Source: Bradyrhizobium sp. AZCC 1719
GTDB taxonomy: Bacteria > Pseudomonadota > Alphaproteobacteria > Rhizobiales > Xanthobacteraceae
DNA: 64,000 nt
Reading direction: 5' to 3'
Assembly (NCBI RefSeq): GCF_036924525.1
Contig: NZ_JAZHRU010000001.1
Coordinates: 6,539,001 to 6,603,000, forward strand
The notes under the pieces were generated by a model. That model saw only the letters and a program-made list of their open reading frames with translations. It searched no databases and was not told the DNA's origin. The position numbers were made by a program, and so were the translations under genes. This document shows positions 1 through 8,463 of this stretch, one piece after another. Numbering within the stretch: position 1 is the stretch's first letter; each line of letters starts with the position of its first letter.

Positions 1-961
1 TCACAACCTTGTCCGCGCCCATGGCGAGGATGAGGTAGACCGGCTTGTCGCCAACCCTCTCGTCCACCAGCCGCGTATCTTCGAATCTCAGGCGCATCAG
101 CGCTACGATGCGTTCGGCAATACCGCCCTCCAGCCGCTCGCCGCGCCACAGCGCATTGCCGATCCGCGTCGCCTCGCTGTCGAGGCCGATGAACCAGCGC
201 CAGTCGCGATCCTCGATCGCGGCGATGGTTTCGACGCTGACGGCGATGCCGAGCAGATGAGCGATCCACCGCTCGATGACACGGCAAAGCCCGGCCCGCG
301 CTTTCTTGTTGCCGCCGATGTTCATCACCATCGCATGCGCATCCGACCGCGACCAGTAGGTCCAGGCGTTTTCGTCGTCCATGACGTCCATCTCGCCGAA
401 CGACTTCGGCTGCTGCAGCATGGCCGTGAGCGGCGATGAATGCAGGTCGTGCTGGGCATGCTGCTCCGCTTCGATGACTTCCGCATCGGCCAGCAGCAAC
501 GTGCCTTCGTGAACGGCGGCCAGTTGGCCGCGATAGAACAGCTCCGCGGCACGCAACATATAAGGGTCGTTGCAGCCTTCGAGCGCGTTGCGCAGGATCA
601 GGTGGCACAATTGCGACAGAAAGATCGGCGGCAGATCGCCGGCCCCCTTGCGGGCGAGCGCGACATAGACCGCCTCCAGCGACGGCGCCGCCATCAGCCG
701 GTCGCGGAAATTCATCATGAAGGACCAGTTTTCGCGCGCATCGGCATCGGCGAGCGCGGCGATATCTGCGTTCGAGACCGGGCGCAGCGGATCGGCCATC
801 AGACTCGCATGCAGATGGCGCTCGGCCTCGCAGGCATCGGCCGGCGGCATCAATTCGGGCCGCGCCAGATAGGCCATGATGAGTTCGGGCGTCGCGACCA
901 GTCCGCCGTGATCGGCGCGGCGCGTGAGATGATGGCCTGAGGCGACCCAAAATTCTCTCAT
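1..961 (-). CDS. DUF6352-type protein, 3' end beyond window
   Basis: The frame is open from an ATG at 961 down to base 1 with no stop, giving 320 codons. It begins MREFWVASGHHLTRR and contains a long helical, acidic, Trp-rich stretch. I recognise it as resembling the DUF6352 proteins of Bradyrhizobiaceae; no function is known to me. The start overlaps the stop of the upstream DUF6505-type gene by four bases (ATGA), so the two are probably translationally coupled. It is the last visible gene of a three-gene operon headed by a lipoate/biotin ligase-like gene. No signal peptide or membrane segment is evident, so it is probably cytoplasmic. The C-terminus is missing here. Confidence 0.8.
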   Translation of the reverse strand, partial: MREFWVASGHHLTRRADHGGLVATPELIMAYLARPELMPPADACEAERHLHASLMADPLRPVSNADIAALADADARENWSFMMNFRDRLMAAPSLEAVYVALARKGAGDLPPIFLSQLCHLILRNALEGCNDPYMLRAAELFYRGQLAAVHEGTLLLADAEVIEAEQHAQHDLHSSPLTAMLQQPKSFGEMDVMDDENAWTYWSRSDAHAMVMNIGGNKKARAGLCRVIERWIAHLLGIAVSVETIAAIEDRDWRWFIGLDSEATRIGNALWRGERLEGGIAERIVALMRLRFEDTRLVDERVGDKPVYLILAMGADKVV

Positions 962-1533
962 GTACGATCCGTCGTCCTGGCGTCGGTCCTGATCAGCCCG
1001 AGAAGATCGACCTCTTCGGCAGGTTCAACATCGCCTTCGACTTCATGGAAGGTAAAGGCGCTGGCATGGGCGTGCAACCGGTCGGCATCCGCGGCAGCCG
1101 GGCGGGCTTTAAGGGTACGAAAGCGTTCGCGGATTTCGCCGTTTTCGATGCTGCGCTGAACGGCAAGCAGCGTCTGCGGCGGATGTTCGCACAAGGAAGC
1201 TGCGAACGCGATCTCTTCCTCGGCGGCAAGACGCGCGGCATCCGCATCGGGCGCCCCGAATTTCTCCAGCAACTGGCTTGCAAGCCGCCCGATCATCGCC
1301 TCCCGTTCCGCTTCGCTCGCTTCGGTGACGACGGCAAGGGTCGACCATCCGAGACTGTCGATCCCGAGAAAGCCGGAACGCAGCGCCACACGCTGCTTTT
1401 GGCCGAGCGTGGCTGGATCCCGGTTCCAAAAAACGAACGCGCCGGAAACCGCCCATTCCCCGGGTTCCGCCGCCCGTTCGAAGACGAAGGTATCTGACGG
1501 GTCCAGCCTGATGGTTCGCGGAAATTTCAGCAT
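958..1533 (-). CDS. DUF6505-type hypothetical protein
   Basis: A 191-residue protein starting MLKFPRTIRLDPSD. A longer frame extends upstream to 1605, but the ATG at 1533 is preferred: it has GAGG just upstream and lies 7 bases after the stop of the ligase-like gene, whereas the longer version would overlap that gene. It resembles the DUF6505 family (recognised by pattern, not by search). The middle is rich in Ala and Glu and probably helical; no catalytic motif is obvious. It sits between a lipoate/biotin ligase-like gene and the DUF6352-type gene, and this arrangement next to a multi-cluster iron-sulfur protein suggests a shared accessory role (inference). Confidence 0.75.
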   Translation of the reverse strand: MLKFPRTIRLDPSDTFVFERAAEPGEWAVSGAFVFWNRDPATLGQKQRVALRSGFLGIDSLGWSTLAVVTEASEAEREAMIGRLASQLLEKFGAPDADAARLAAEEEIAFAASLCEHPPQTLLAVQRSIENGEIRERFRTLKARPAAADADRLHAHASAFTFHEVEGDVEPAEEVDLLGLIRTDARTTDRT

Positions 1534-1540
1534 GTCCGCC

Positions 1541-2275
1541 TCATCCGAATTTCGGACCGCGCGCCTGCGGATCATACCAACTGGCTCTTGCCAGCGCATC
1601 CACAAGACTGCTCCGCTCCGGCGCTCCGCCGCCGGCCGGCATGCTGACCAGAAGATCGCCGTTAACGTCGATGCCCCGGCGCTCGCCGGCCTTCCTCTTG
1701 GGAAGCCGCTCCAGATAATCCCGCGCGATCGCCTCGAAGCCGCGCTCTTTCCAGCTATCGAACGCGGTCATCAGGTGCCTGGTGAAGCTTTCGATGATCG
1801 CATCGGTATCGACCATCTCGAAACCTTCGCTCAGCAGGGACACGCCCGAGGCCGCCTGCACTTCCGGAACATGCGCCATGGCGGCCGCGCGCAGGATCAC
1901 GCCGAAAACGAGCCACGACGGTGTGTCGTCTTCGGTGCATTCAACGGGCCAGCCGAGCCGCCCGCCGCCAAGTAATCCCGCGTCAAACCGGATCGCGTCG
2001 GGCCAGTCGAAACTGACCTCTCGTTCCGGCGGACAATGAGCCGCAATCGCATCCGCCAGCGCATTCATGCCGGCAAAGAACGCCCGCCGCGCCGACCTGA
2101 GCGGCTCGTCGGGTTCAAGCACCACCGCGAACTCGACCAGATCGTAGCGGCGTACCCATACCAGCGTTCCGGCCCCCGCCTCCGCCGCGATCTCGCGAGC
2201 ATGGGCAAAGGCGTCGCCGAGCTCGCGCAACGCGACCAAAGTATAACCGGGTGGCAAATCGAGCGTCTGTTCCAT
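1541..2275 (-). CDS. biotin/lipoate A/B protein ligase family protein
   Basis: A 244-residue protein beginning MEQTLDLPPGYTLVALRE. The fold appears to be the biotin/lipoate ligase type (motifs such as GAGTLVWVRRYDLVEFAVVL and VSFDWPDAIRFDAG) with a C-terminal DUF4444-like end (GDLLVSMPAGGG). Family members transfer lipoyl or biotinyl groups, but the substrate here is unknown. An upstream ATG at 2296 is possible; the one at 2275 keeps the conserved-looking N-terminus. It heads a minus-strand operon with the DUF6505 and DUF6352 genes, and is divergent from the iron-sulfur protein gene at 2465 across a 190-bp promoter region. Cytoplasmic. Confidence 0.75.
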   Translation of the reverse strand: MEQTLDLPPGYTLVALRELGDAFAHAREIAAEAGAGTLVWVRRYDLVEFAVVLEPDEPLRSARRAFFAGMNALADAIAAHCPPEREVSFDWPDAIRFDAGLLGGGRLGWPVECTEDDTPSWLVFGVILRAAAMAHVPEVQAASGVSLLSEGFEMVDTDAIIESFTRHLMTAFDSWKERGFEAIARDYLERLPKRKAGERRGIDVNGDLLVSMPAGGGAPERSSLVDALARASWYDPQARGPKFG

Positions 2276-2464
2276 ATCTCTTGGACGAACGATCACGAGC
2301 GGCTAATCCCTAATTGCTCCACGAGCCGCTTGTGTATGCTATTCCGTGCAAGTTGGCCACGCGAGCGGCCTTTGTATCTTGCAGATATCCATCCGAGCGG
2401 TTACCGCAGAACCGTAGGATGAAGCAACAACCCGCTTGATGCTCCGGGTTCAAGGTATTTCAAA

Positions 2465-4504
2465 ATGAGTGCGGCGAAGTCGCGCCTCCTGATTTGCAGT
2501 TGCGAGAAGACCATGCCGCTCGATGCGGATGCGATCGGTCGCGGCTGCACGGGCAAGATCACGCAGGCAAACCAGCTTTGCGGGCTCGACCTCGACCGCT
2601 TCAAGGAGGCGCTCGCCGAGGGCGCGCCCATTACGGTTGCCTGCACCCAGGAAGCGCCGCTGTTTCGGGAAGTGGCGGAGAACACCCCGCAAGCACAGCT
2701 CACCTTCGTCAACATCCGCGAAACCGGCGGCTGGTCGAAGGATGCCGCGGCGGCCGGTCCGAAAGCAGCCGCACTGATTGCTGCGGCGGGCGAAGACATG
2801 CCGCCGCTCTCGCTGGTGACGCTCGAGAGCAGCGGCGTTGCCCTGATCTACGGCCGCGACGAAATCGCCATCGAGGCGGCGCAGCGTCTCGCCGATCGTT
2901 TGGACATTACCGTGCTGCTGACAAAGCCCGGCGATGTGATCCCACGCCGCACGAATGAATTTCCGGTGCTCAAAGGCACGATCCGCAACGCCCGCGGCCA
3001 TCTCGGCCAGTTCGAGCTTGCGATCGACGACTACGCGCTACCATTGCCCTCCTCGCGCGCAAAGCTCTTGTTCGGATCCTCGCGCAATGGCGCGACCTCG
3101 ACCTGCGATCTGATCCTCGATCTCTCCGGCGGCACACCGCTGTTCCCCGCGCATGAACTACGCCCCGGCTATCTGCGCGCCGATCCGCGCGACAAGGCCG
3201 CCGTCGAGCGCGCGATCGCGGATGCCAGCGGCCTGGTCGGCACCTTCGACAAGCCGCGCTTTGTCAATTTCGAGCCGTCGCTCTGCGCGCATTCCCGATC
3301 GTCCATTACCGGATGCACGCGCTGTCTTGACCTCTGTCCGACCGGCGCGATCACGCCGAACGGGAACGCGGTTGCGATCGATGCCAATGTCTGCGCCGGC
3401 TGCGGCTCCTGCGCGTCGGTATGTCCGACTGGTGCTGCGTCCTATGCATTGCCGAGCGCGGACGCGCTGATGCGGCGGCTGCGAACGCTGCTGCAGACCT
3501 ACCGCAAGGCCGGCGGCAGCGACGCCGTGGTCTTGTTTCATGACGGCGAGCATGGCGAGGACATCATCGATGCGCTGGCGCGGTTCGGCGAGGGCTTGCC
3601 GGCCAACGTACTGCCGCTGCGCGTCAACGAAGTAACGCAGGTCGGACCGGAGACCATCGCTTCCGTCTTCGCCTATGGCGGCAGCGGCGTCGCGTTGCTA
3701 ACGCGAGCCAAACCCCGCCACGACATCACGGCGCTTCGCCGCGCGGTCGAGACGTCCGATCGGATCATTGCCGCGTTGGGTTTCGGTGCCGGGATCATCC
3801 AGATCATCGAGACTGACGATCCGGACCAACTGCGCGCCATGCTGGATGCTGCCCCTCGCGGGATAGCAACGCAAAAGCCGGCCGGCTTTGTGCCGCGCGG
3901 TGCGAAACGCGGCGTGCTCGAAACGACTTTTCGCGAGCTGTACCTCGCGGCCCCCACGCCCGTCGAGGCCGTGCCGCTGGCGCCAGGCGCTCCCTTCGGC
4001 ACCGTGAACCTGAATGTCGAAGGCTGCACGCTCTGCCATGCCTGCGTCACCGCCTGCCCGACTGGCGCGCTATCAGATAACCCCGATCGCGCGATGCTGC
4101 GCTTTACCGAAAGCCTCTGCGTGCAGTGCGGGCTCTGCCAATCCACCTGCCCGGAAAAGGTCATCAGCATCGAACCGCGTCTCGACTTCCAGGCCTGGAA
4201 CACGCCGCAGCGCGTGCTGAAGGAGGAAGAGCCGTTCAACTGCATTGCTTGCGGCAAACCGTTCGGCACCAAGAGCTCGATCGATCGCGTGCTGGCCAAG
4301 CTCGGCGGCGAGCGGCACTGGATGTTCCAGGGCGCCAACGCCAGGCGCCTCGACGTCATCAAGATGTGTGCGGATTGCCGCGTCGAAGCGGTAGTGAACG
4401 AGAGTTTCGACCCGCATGCGGTGCCGCAGCGCCCGCCGGTCATGTCGACCGAAGATTATCTGCGCGCGCGCGAAGTGAAGAAGGACGATCCGCTTGGATC
4501 GTGA
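2465..4504 (+). CDS. multi-cluster 4Fe-4S ferredoxin-type protein
   Basis: A 679-residue cytoplasmic protein, probably an electron-transfer or cluster-donating scaffold. Two ferredoxin-type pairs are visible: CxxCxxxCP motifs starting near residues 284 and 310, then near 521 and 552. Two further CxxC pairs occur near 593 (CIACG) and 635 (CADCR), and an N-terminal CxC at 11-13. Between the ferredoxin pairs is a flavodoxin- or HdrA-like alpha/beta stretch without recognisable catalytic residues. It overlaps the Mrp/NBP35 ATPase gene by 11 bases, so the two are co-expressed. In other alphaproteobacteria similar proteins sit near formate dehydrogenase accessory genes; whether that holds here cannot be seen. 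The product name is certain only to family level. Confidence 0.85.
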   Translation: MSAAKSRLLICSCEKTMPLDADAIGRGCTGKITQANQLCGLDLDRFKEALAEGAPITVACTQEAPLFREVAENTPQAQLTFVNIRETGGWSKDAAAAGPKAAALIAAAGEDMPPLSLVTLESSGVALIYGRDEIAIEAAQRLADRLDITVLLTKPGDVIPRRTNEFPVLKGTIRNARGHLGQFELAIDDYALPLPSSRAKLLFGSSRNGATSTCDLILDLSGGTPLFPAHELRPGYLRADPRDKAAVERAIADASGLVGTFDKPRFVNFEPSLCAHSRSSITGCTRCLDLCPTGAITPNGNAVAIDANVCAGCGSCASVCPTGAASYALPSADALMRRLRTLLQTYRKAGGSDAVVLFHDGEHGEDIIDALARFGEGLPANVLPLRVNEVTQVGPETIASVFAYGGSGVALLTRAKPRHDITALRRAVETSDRIIAALGFGAGIIQIIETDDPDQLRAMLDAAPRGIATQKPAGFVPRGAKRGVLETTFRELYLAAPTPVEAVPLAPGAPFGTVNLNVEGCTLCHACVTACPTGALSDNPDRAMLRFTESLCVQCGLCQSTCPEKVISIEPRLDFQAWNTPQRVLKEEEPFNCIACGKPFGTKSSIDRVLAKLGGERHWMFQGANARRLDVIKMCADCRVEAVVNESFDPHAVPQRPPVMSTEDYLRAREVKKDDPLGS

Positions 4505-5363
4505 GCAGCAAGTGTCCGCCACCCCTTCAGATCTCAAGGCCCGCGCGACGTCGAAGGCATCAGGCATTCCCGGCGTCAAGCACGTCATCGCCGTCGCCTC
4601 CGGCAAGGGCGGCGTCGGAAAGTCCACTACCTCGTGCAATCTCGCGCTCGGCTTCGCCGCGCTCGGGCTGAGAACCGGCATTCTCGATGCTGACATCTAC
4701 GGTCCGTCGCAACAAAAACTGTTCGGACTGCGCGGCAAGCCGCGGCAACTCGGCCCCCGCATGCTGGAGCCGTTGGAGCGCTTCGGCGTCAAGGTGATGT
4801 CGATCGGCTTTCTGGTCGAGGAAGACAACGCCATGATCTGGCGCGGGCCGATGGTGATCTCGGCGATCACGCAGATGCTGCGCGAAGTCGCATGGGACGA
4901 CCTCGATATTCTCGTCGTCGACCTGCCGCCCGGCACCGGCGACGCGCAGCTCACCATGGCGCAACAGGCGCCGCTCGCCGGCGCGATCATCGTCTCGACG
5001 CCACAGGACCTCGCGCTGATCGACGCGCGGCGCGGCATCGCCATGTTTCAGAAGGTGAGCATTCCGATCCTGGGCCTGATCGAGAACATGTCGAGCTTCT
5101 GCTGCCCGACCTGCAACCACGTCACACCGATCTTCGGCCACGGCGGCGCGCGGGCGGAAGCCGAACGCCGCGGCGTTCCCTATCTCGGCGAGATACCGCT
5201 GGATATGCAGATTCGCCAGACCTCCGACGATGGCCGGCCGATCGTCGCCGTCGAGCCCGACGGCGTTCACGCCAAGCATTATGTGAGTATTGCGCGTGAA
5301 GTCTGGACCGCGATCGTAACCGGCGCGGCGCACCGGCCACCGCCGCGCATCGTCATCGAATAG
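4494..5363 (+). CDS. Mrp/NBP35 family ATP-binding protein (Fe-S carrier)
   Basis: A 289-residue P-loop ATPase of the Mrp/NBP35 (ApbC) family, which binds and transfers iron-sulfur clusters. Deviant Walker A GKGGVGKST at residues 37-45, the ADIYGPSQ motif, DLPPGTGD (switch region) and the cluster-binding CPTC near residues 203-206 are all present. The chosen start is TTG at 4494, because AAGGA lies 8 bases upstream. A GTG at 4512 is the alternative but has no good ribosome binding site. It overlaps the preceding multi-cluster ferredoxin gene by 11 bases, which fits a dedicated role in loading clusters onto that partner (inference). Family length is usual. Confidence 0.93.
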   Translation: MDREQQVSATPSDLKARATSKASGIPGVKHVIAVASGKGGVGKSTTSCNLALGFAALGLRTGILDADIYGPSQQKLFGLRGKPRQLGPRMLEPLERFGVKVMSIGFLVEEDNAMIWRGPMVISAITQMLREVAWDDLDILVVDLPPGTGDAQLTMAQQAPLAGAIIVSTPQDLALIDARRGIAMFQKVSIPILGLIENMSSFCCPTCNHVTPIFGHGGARAEAERRGVPYLGEIPLDMQIRQTSDDGRPIVAVEPDGVHAKHYVSIAREVWTAIVTGAAHRPPPRIVIE

Positions 5364-5378
5364 GCGCAGCCTGGCAGC

Positions 5379-5612
5379 TCACGGGCTCATAAAGGTCGCG
5401 TCGATCCGCTCTGCGCCGCCGGCAAGGCCGAGCGCATGCAATTCGTCGCGATACAGATCGACGATGAGAATCGACAGCACCACGAAAAGAACGGTGGCGA
5501 CCAACACCAGAACCCGCGAGACCGTTGTATCGGTTGCCTCGCGTTGCGCGGCCGTCCGATCCCGAGATCTGCTCCAGAGCGGTGCCATGAGAGCCAGCAA
5601 GGCATAGAGCAT
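5379..5612 (-). CDS. small single-pass membrane protein
   Basis: A 77-residue protein (MLYALLALMAPLW...) with a short N-terminal hydrophobic stretch, a polar linker, and one strong transmembrane helix around residues 33-52, then an acidic tail. ATG at 5612 is preceded by GGAGAG at good spacing. The gene converges on the Mrp-family gene, leaving only 15 bases between stops. Function unrecognised. A TGTCGACAAT element lies 56 bases upstream of the start (see regulatory entry). Confidence 0.65.
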   Translation of the reverse strand: MLYALLALMAPLWSRSRDRTAAQREATDTTVSRVLVLVATVLFVVLSILIVDLYRDELHALGLAGGAERIDATFMSP

Positions 5613-5667
5613 TGCGATCTCTCCTCTCTGCGTCGCGCTTCCGAAGCGTAAACCGGCCGCAGACCAA

Positions 5668-5677
5668 TGTCGACAAT
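5668..5677. promoter_or_regulatory. TGTCGACAAT element, possible operator
   Basis: TGTCGACAAT here is the reverse complement of the ATTGTCGACA at 7539-7548, in the GntR/aldolase divergent promoter. It lies upstream of the small membrane protein gene. Shared use by the neighbouring GntR regulator is an inference from the 10-base identity. Confidence 0.35.
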
Positions 5678-5730
5678 TGTCCGGTACGAGATCGCCTGCA
5701 AGCAGGTGTAGCGGGAGACGCGTGCGCTGA

Positions 5731-6756
5731 CTAACGCGCCTCTTCGAAGCCGCCGAGTACAGCCGTGAGATTGGCGCCGAGAATATCCGAGAGATAACCG
5801 CCCTCCTGAACGAAAACCGTCGGCAGGCCGAGCCGGGCGATCGCGGCGCCGATGCGACGGAAGCCGGCCGTGGTGACCGCAAGACCGGCGAGCGGATCGT
5901 GCTCCGAGGCATCTAGGCCGAGCGCTACCACCAGCGCGCCGGGCGCAAACGCGCGGATGGTTTTTTCGGCGTCGCCGAGCGCCCTGATGTAATCGTCATC
6001 CCCGGTGCCCTTCGGCAGCGGGATATTCAAATTGGCGCCGAGGCCTGGACCGGCGCCGCGCTCATGCGCATATCCCCACACGAACGGATAGAAGAAGACG
6101 GGATCGGCGTGGATCGACACCGTCAGCACGTCGGAGCGCTCGTAGAAGATGCCCTGCGTGCCGTTGCCGTGATGCACGTCGACGTCGAGGATTGCGACGC
6201 GCTCATGCTGCAGCCGAAGCTGCGCCGCTGCCACCGCGCTGTTATTGAAGAAACAGAAGCCGCCCGACATGTCCGCATAGGCGTGATGGCCCGGCGGCCG
6301 GCACAGCGCATAGACAGCGTCTTCGCCGTCCATGACGAGTTGCGCCGCAGTCGTGGCGACATCGGTGGCGGCACAGGCGGCGGCGTAGGTGCCCTTGCCG
6401 ATCGGAGCTGCCGTATCCGCCGCGTGCCAGCCGAGGCGGCCGACGATATGGGTTGGGTATGTGGCGCCGTAGCGAACCGGGTGGATGTTGGCGATCATCT
6501 CCGAACCGGAATCGCCGAGTGCGACCCAGGCGTCCCAGGCTTCCTCCAGAAAACGCAGATATTCCACGCTGTGAACGCGCGCCCGCGGGCCCTGGCCGAA
6601 CACCGTCGGCTCGACGAGGCTGTGCTTGCCGGCCTTAAGTCCCGCCAGCAACCGGTCGGCACGCTCGGGCTGCTCGGTGGTGCGCTTGATCACGCCGCGC
6701 ACCAGGAAGAATTGCGGATCGTGGCTTCGATGCAGTTCGGTGTAGACGGCCTTCAC
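5731..6756 (-). CDS. histone deacetylase-family / acetylpolyamine amidohydrolase-like enzyme
   Basis: A 341-residue zinc-dependent amidohydrolase of the arginase/deacetylase fold. RPPGHH at residues 153-158 (active-site His pair), DVDVHHGNG at 191-199 (metal ligands) and GLDASEHDPL near 285 are the classical family motifs. The N-terminal MKAVYTELHRSHDPQFFLVRG and overall length match bacterial acetylpolyamine amidohydrolases, which remove acetyl groups from acetylated polyamines; the substrate here is not proved. The start is GTG at 6756, overlapping the GntR stop by four bases, so regulator and enzyme are coupled. The neighbouring aldolase and peptide-type ABC importer suggest uptake and breakdown of an acylated amine or short peptide (inference). 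Confidence 0.85.
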   Translation of the reverse strand: MKAVYTELHRSHDPQFFLVRGVIKRTTEQPERADRLLAGLKAGKHSLVEPTVFGQGPRARVHSVEYLRFLEEAWDAWVALGDSGSEMIANIHPVRYGATYPTHIVGRLGWHAADTAAPIGKGTYAAACAATDVATTAAQLVMDGEDAVYALCRPPGHHAYADMSGGFCFFNNSAVAAAQLRLQHERVAILDVDVHHGNGTQGIFYERSDVLTVSIHADPVFFYPFVWGYAHERGAGPGLGANLNIPLPKGTGDDDYIRALGDAEKTIRAFAPGALVVALGLDASEHDPLAGLAVTTAGFRRIGAAIARLGLPTVFVQEGGYLSDILGANLTAVLGGFEEAR

Positions 6757-7496
6757 GCGGACACTCCGTTGGTTGGAAACAGGATGCTGCTCGGCTCGGC
6801 GGCATTGCCGAGCGGCGTGAGCTCTCGCACCAGCCTGCCGACTTCGCGCCAGGCGTGGCCGATATGGTAGTCGACATGCGCGGTGATGCGCTCGGGATGA
6901 CCGGCTTCGATCGCCGCCAGCAGCGGCTCGTGGGTTCGCGCGATCTCATGCGGGTCGTCGTAAAGGCGGCCGATCAGGCCGATGACCATGCGCAGCTCTG
7001 CTGCGAGATCATCGAACAATCGCAAAAGGCGGCGGTTATCGGCGATTTCAAAAATCAGCCGGTGAAAGCGATAATCCTCTTCCACCTGCCGGGCCGGATC
7101 GTCGAGATCGGCGGTCCGGTGCAGAACATCAATTTGCCGCCGTAACATATCGCGCGACTCCGGAGTGAGCCGCCGCGCCGCCAGCACACTGGCGTGCCGT
7201 TCGATGCACAGACGCAGATCGTAGATCTCGTCGATATTTCTGATTTCGAGTTTGCGGACGAAAAAGCCGCGTCGCGGGCTCGCGACCAGCAGCCCCTGTT
7301 TCTCCAGAAGGCGCGCCGCCTCGCGCACAGGCGCACGGCTGACGCCTAATTCCCGGGCAACCCCTGCCTCCACAACTTTGGAACCAGGAGGCAGCCGCCC
7401 CTGAACAATGGCCTGCATCAAAATTCGAGCGATCTGGCCGACCAGATCGCTGTCCGCAAGTGCCGGTAATCCAACCGGAAGAGACATAGGCCGCAT
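6753..7496 (-). CDS. GntR family regulator (FadR/FCD subfamily)
   Basis: A 247-residue regulator. The N-terminal winged helix-turn-helix (VARELGVSRAPVREAARLLEKQG, residues about 48-70) is followed by an all-helical FCD effector domain with the expected metal/ligand His positions (for example FHRLIFEIADN and HVDYHIGHAW). FadR-subfamily proteins sense small carboxylates or acyl compounds. It forms a two-gene unit with the deacetylase-like gene and is divergent from the aldolase/ABC operon. The intervening region holds a GTCGATTGTCGAC inverted repeat, a good candidate for its own operator. Start could also be the ATG at 7487. Confidence 0.9.
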   Translation of the reverse strand: MRPMSLPVGLPALADSDLVGQIARILMQAIVQGRLPPGSKVVEAGVARELGVSRAPVREAARLLEKQGLLVASPRRGFFVRKLEIRNIDEIYDLRLCIERHASVLAARRLTPESRDMLRRQIDVLHRTADLDDPARQVEEDYRFHRLIFEIADNRRLLRLFDDLAAELRMVIGLIGRLYDDPHEIARTHEPLLAAIEAGHPERITAHVDYHIGHAWREVGRLVRELTPLGNAAEPSSILFPTNGVSA

Positions 7497-7534
7497 CGGC
7501 TAAACCCGCGCCAGTCCGTGGTTATTTTTTAATC

Positions 7535-7548
7535 GTCGATTGTCGACA
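7535..7548. promoter_or_regulatory. inverted-repeat operator candidate between GntR and aldolase genes
   Basis: GTCGA-TTG-TCGAC (7535-7547) is a perfect 5-bp inverted repeat with a 3-base centre, in the 117-bp divergent promoter region. The right part (ATTGTCGACA) recurs at 5668-5677. Likely bound by the adjacent GntR protein; not proved. Confidence 0.5.
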
Positions 7549-7613
7549 CTTTAATCTTGCCCAGATGCTGCCCCGCACGCAAGCTGAAAAACTTGAAAAT
7601 GGACAAGGCGGAA

Positions 7614-8402
7614 ATGACAAGCGCAGCCCACCACACCCCGAAGGCCTGGCCGGCGGTGGATGACCAGACCCAGCAAATCCGGATCGACCTCGCGGCGGCC
7701 TACCGGCTGATTCACCGGCTCGGTCTCGACGACAGTATCTACACCCACATCTCCGTCCGCCTTCCCGGCCGGCAGGACCGTTTTCTCATCAACCCCTACG
7801 GCCTGCGCTTCGAGGAAGTCACGGCGTCCAACCTGGTGACGGTCGACCTCGACGGAAACGTTATCGACGATCCCACAGGGCTCGGCATCAACCCGGCCGG
7901 TTTCACCATTCACAGTGCGATCCATGCCGCGCGCCATGATGCCATCTGCGTCCTGCACACGCACACGGTCGCGGGCATCGCCGTTGCCTGCCAGAAGCAG
8001 GGGTTACTGCCGCTCAATCAATGGTCGCTGCAGTTTACTGATGGCCTCGCCTATCACGACTACGAAGGCATCGCGCTCGATCTCGACGAGCGGTCGCGCC
8101 TGGTCGCCAATCTCGGCGACAAGTTCGTGATGGTGTTGCGCAACCACGGCATGCTGACCTGCGGGCGCTCCGTCGCCGAAGCCTTCAAGCTGATGCACAA
8201 TCTGGAGCGCTCCTGCCGCGCCCAACTGGCAATCCAGTCATCGGGTGCCGAGGTCATCGAACTATCCGCAGCCGTCGCCCGCAAGACGGCCGGCCAATAC
8301 GCAAGCTTCTACGACGCGATCGAAACAAATGGCGTGCCCGACAGCGAATGGGCCGCCTTCAAGCGGATGCTCGAGCGGACCGATCCCGACTTTGCGAACT
8401 GA
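7614..8402 (+). CDS. class II aldolase/adducin family protein
   Basis: A 262-residue protein of the class II aldolase/adducin family, which cleaves or epimerises phosphorylated or free sugars and hydroxy-acids using a divalent metal. The zinc-ligand signature LHTHTVAGIA is visible near residues 104-113, and the C-terminal half has RNHGMLTCG. The ATG at 7614 follows AAGGCGGA at good spacing; an in-frame ATG at 7599 is possible. It is the first gene of a plus-strand operon continuing into a peptide-type ABC importer, and is divergent from the GntR regulator. Several catabolic aldolases of this family lack phosphate specificity, so the substrate is open. Confidence 0.85.
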   Translation: MTSAAHHTPKAWPAVDDQTQQIRIDLAAAYRLIHRLGLDDSIYTHISVRLPGRQDRFLINPYGLRFEEVTASNLVTVDLDGNVIDDPTGLGINPAGFTIHSAIHAARHDAICVLHTHTVAGIAVACQKQGLLPLNQWSLQFTDGLAYHDYEGIALDLDERSRLVANLGDKFVMVLRNHGMLTCGRSVAEAFKLMHNLERSCRAQLAIQSSGAEVIELSAAVARKTAGQYASFYDAIETNGVPDSEWAAFKRMLERTDPDFAN

Positions 8403-8463
8403 CGGACCCGCCCTCGCCGAAGTGAGAGCGCCAAATCCTTTTTTCTTTAAAACGAGGTATGCG

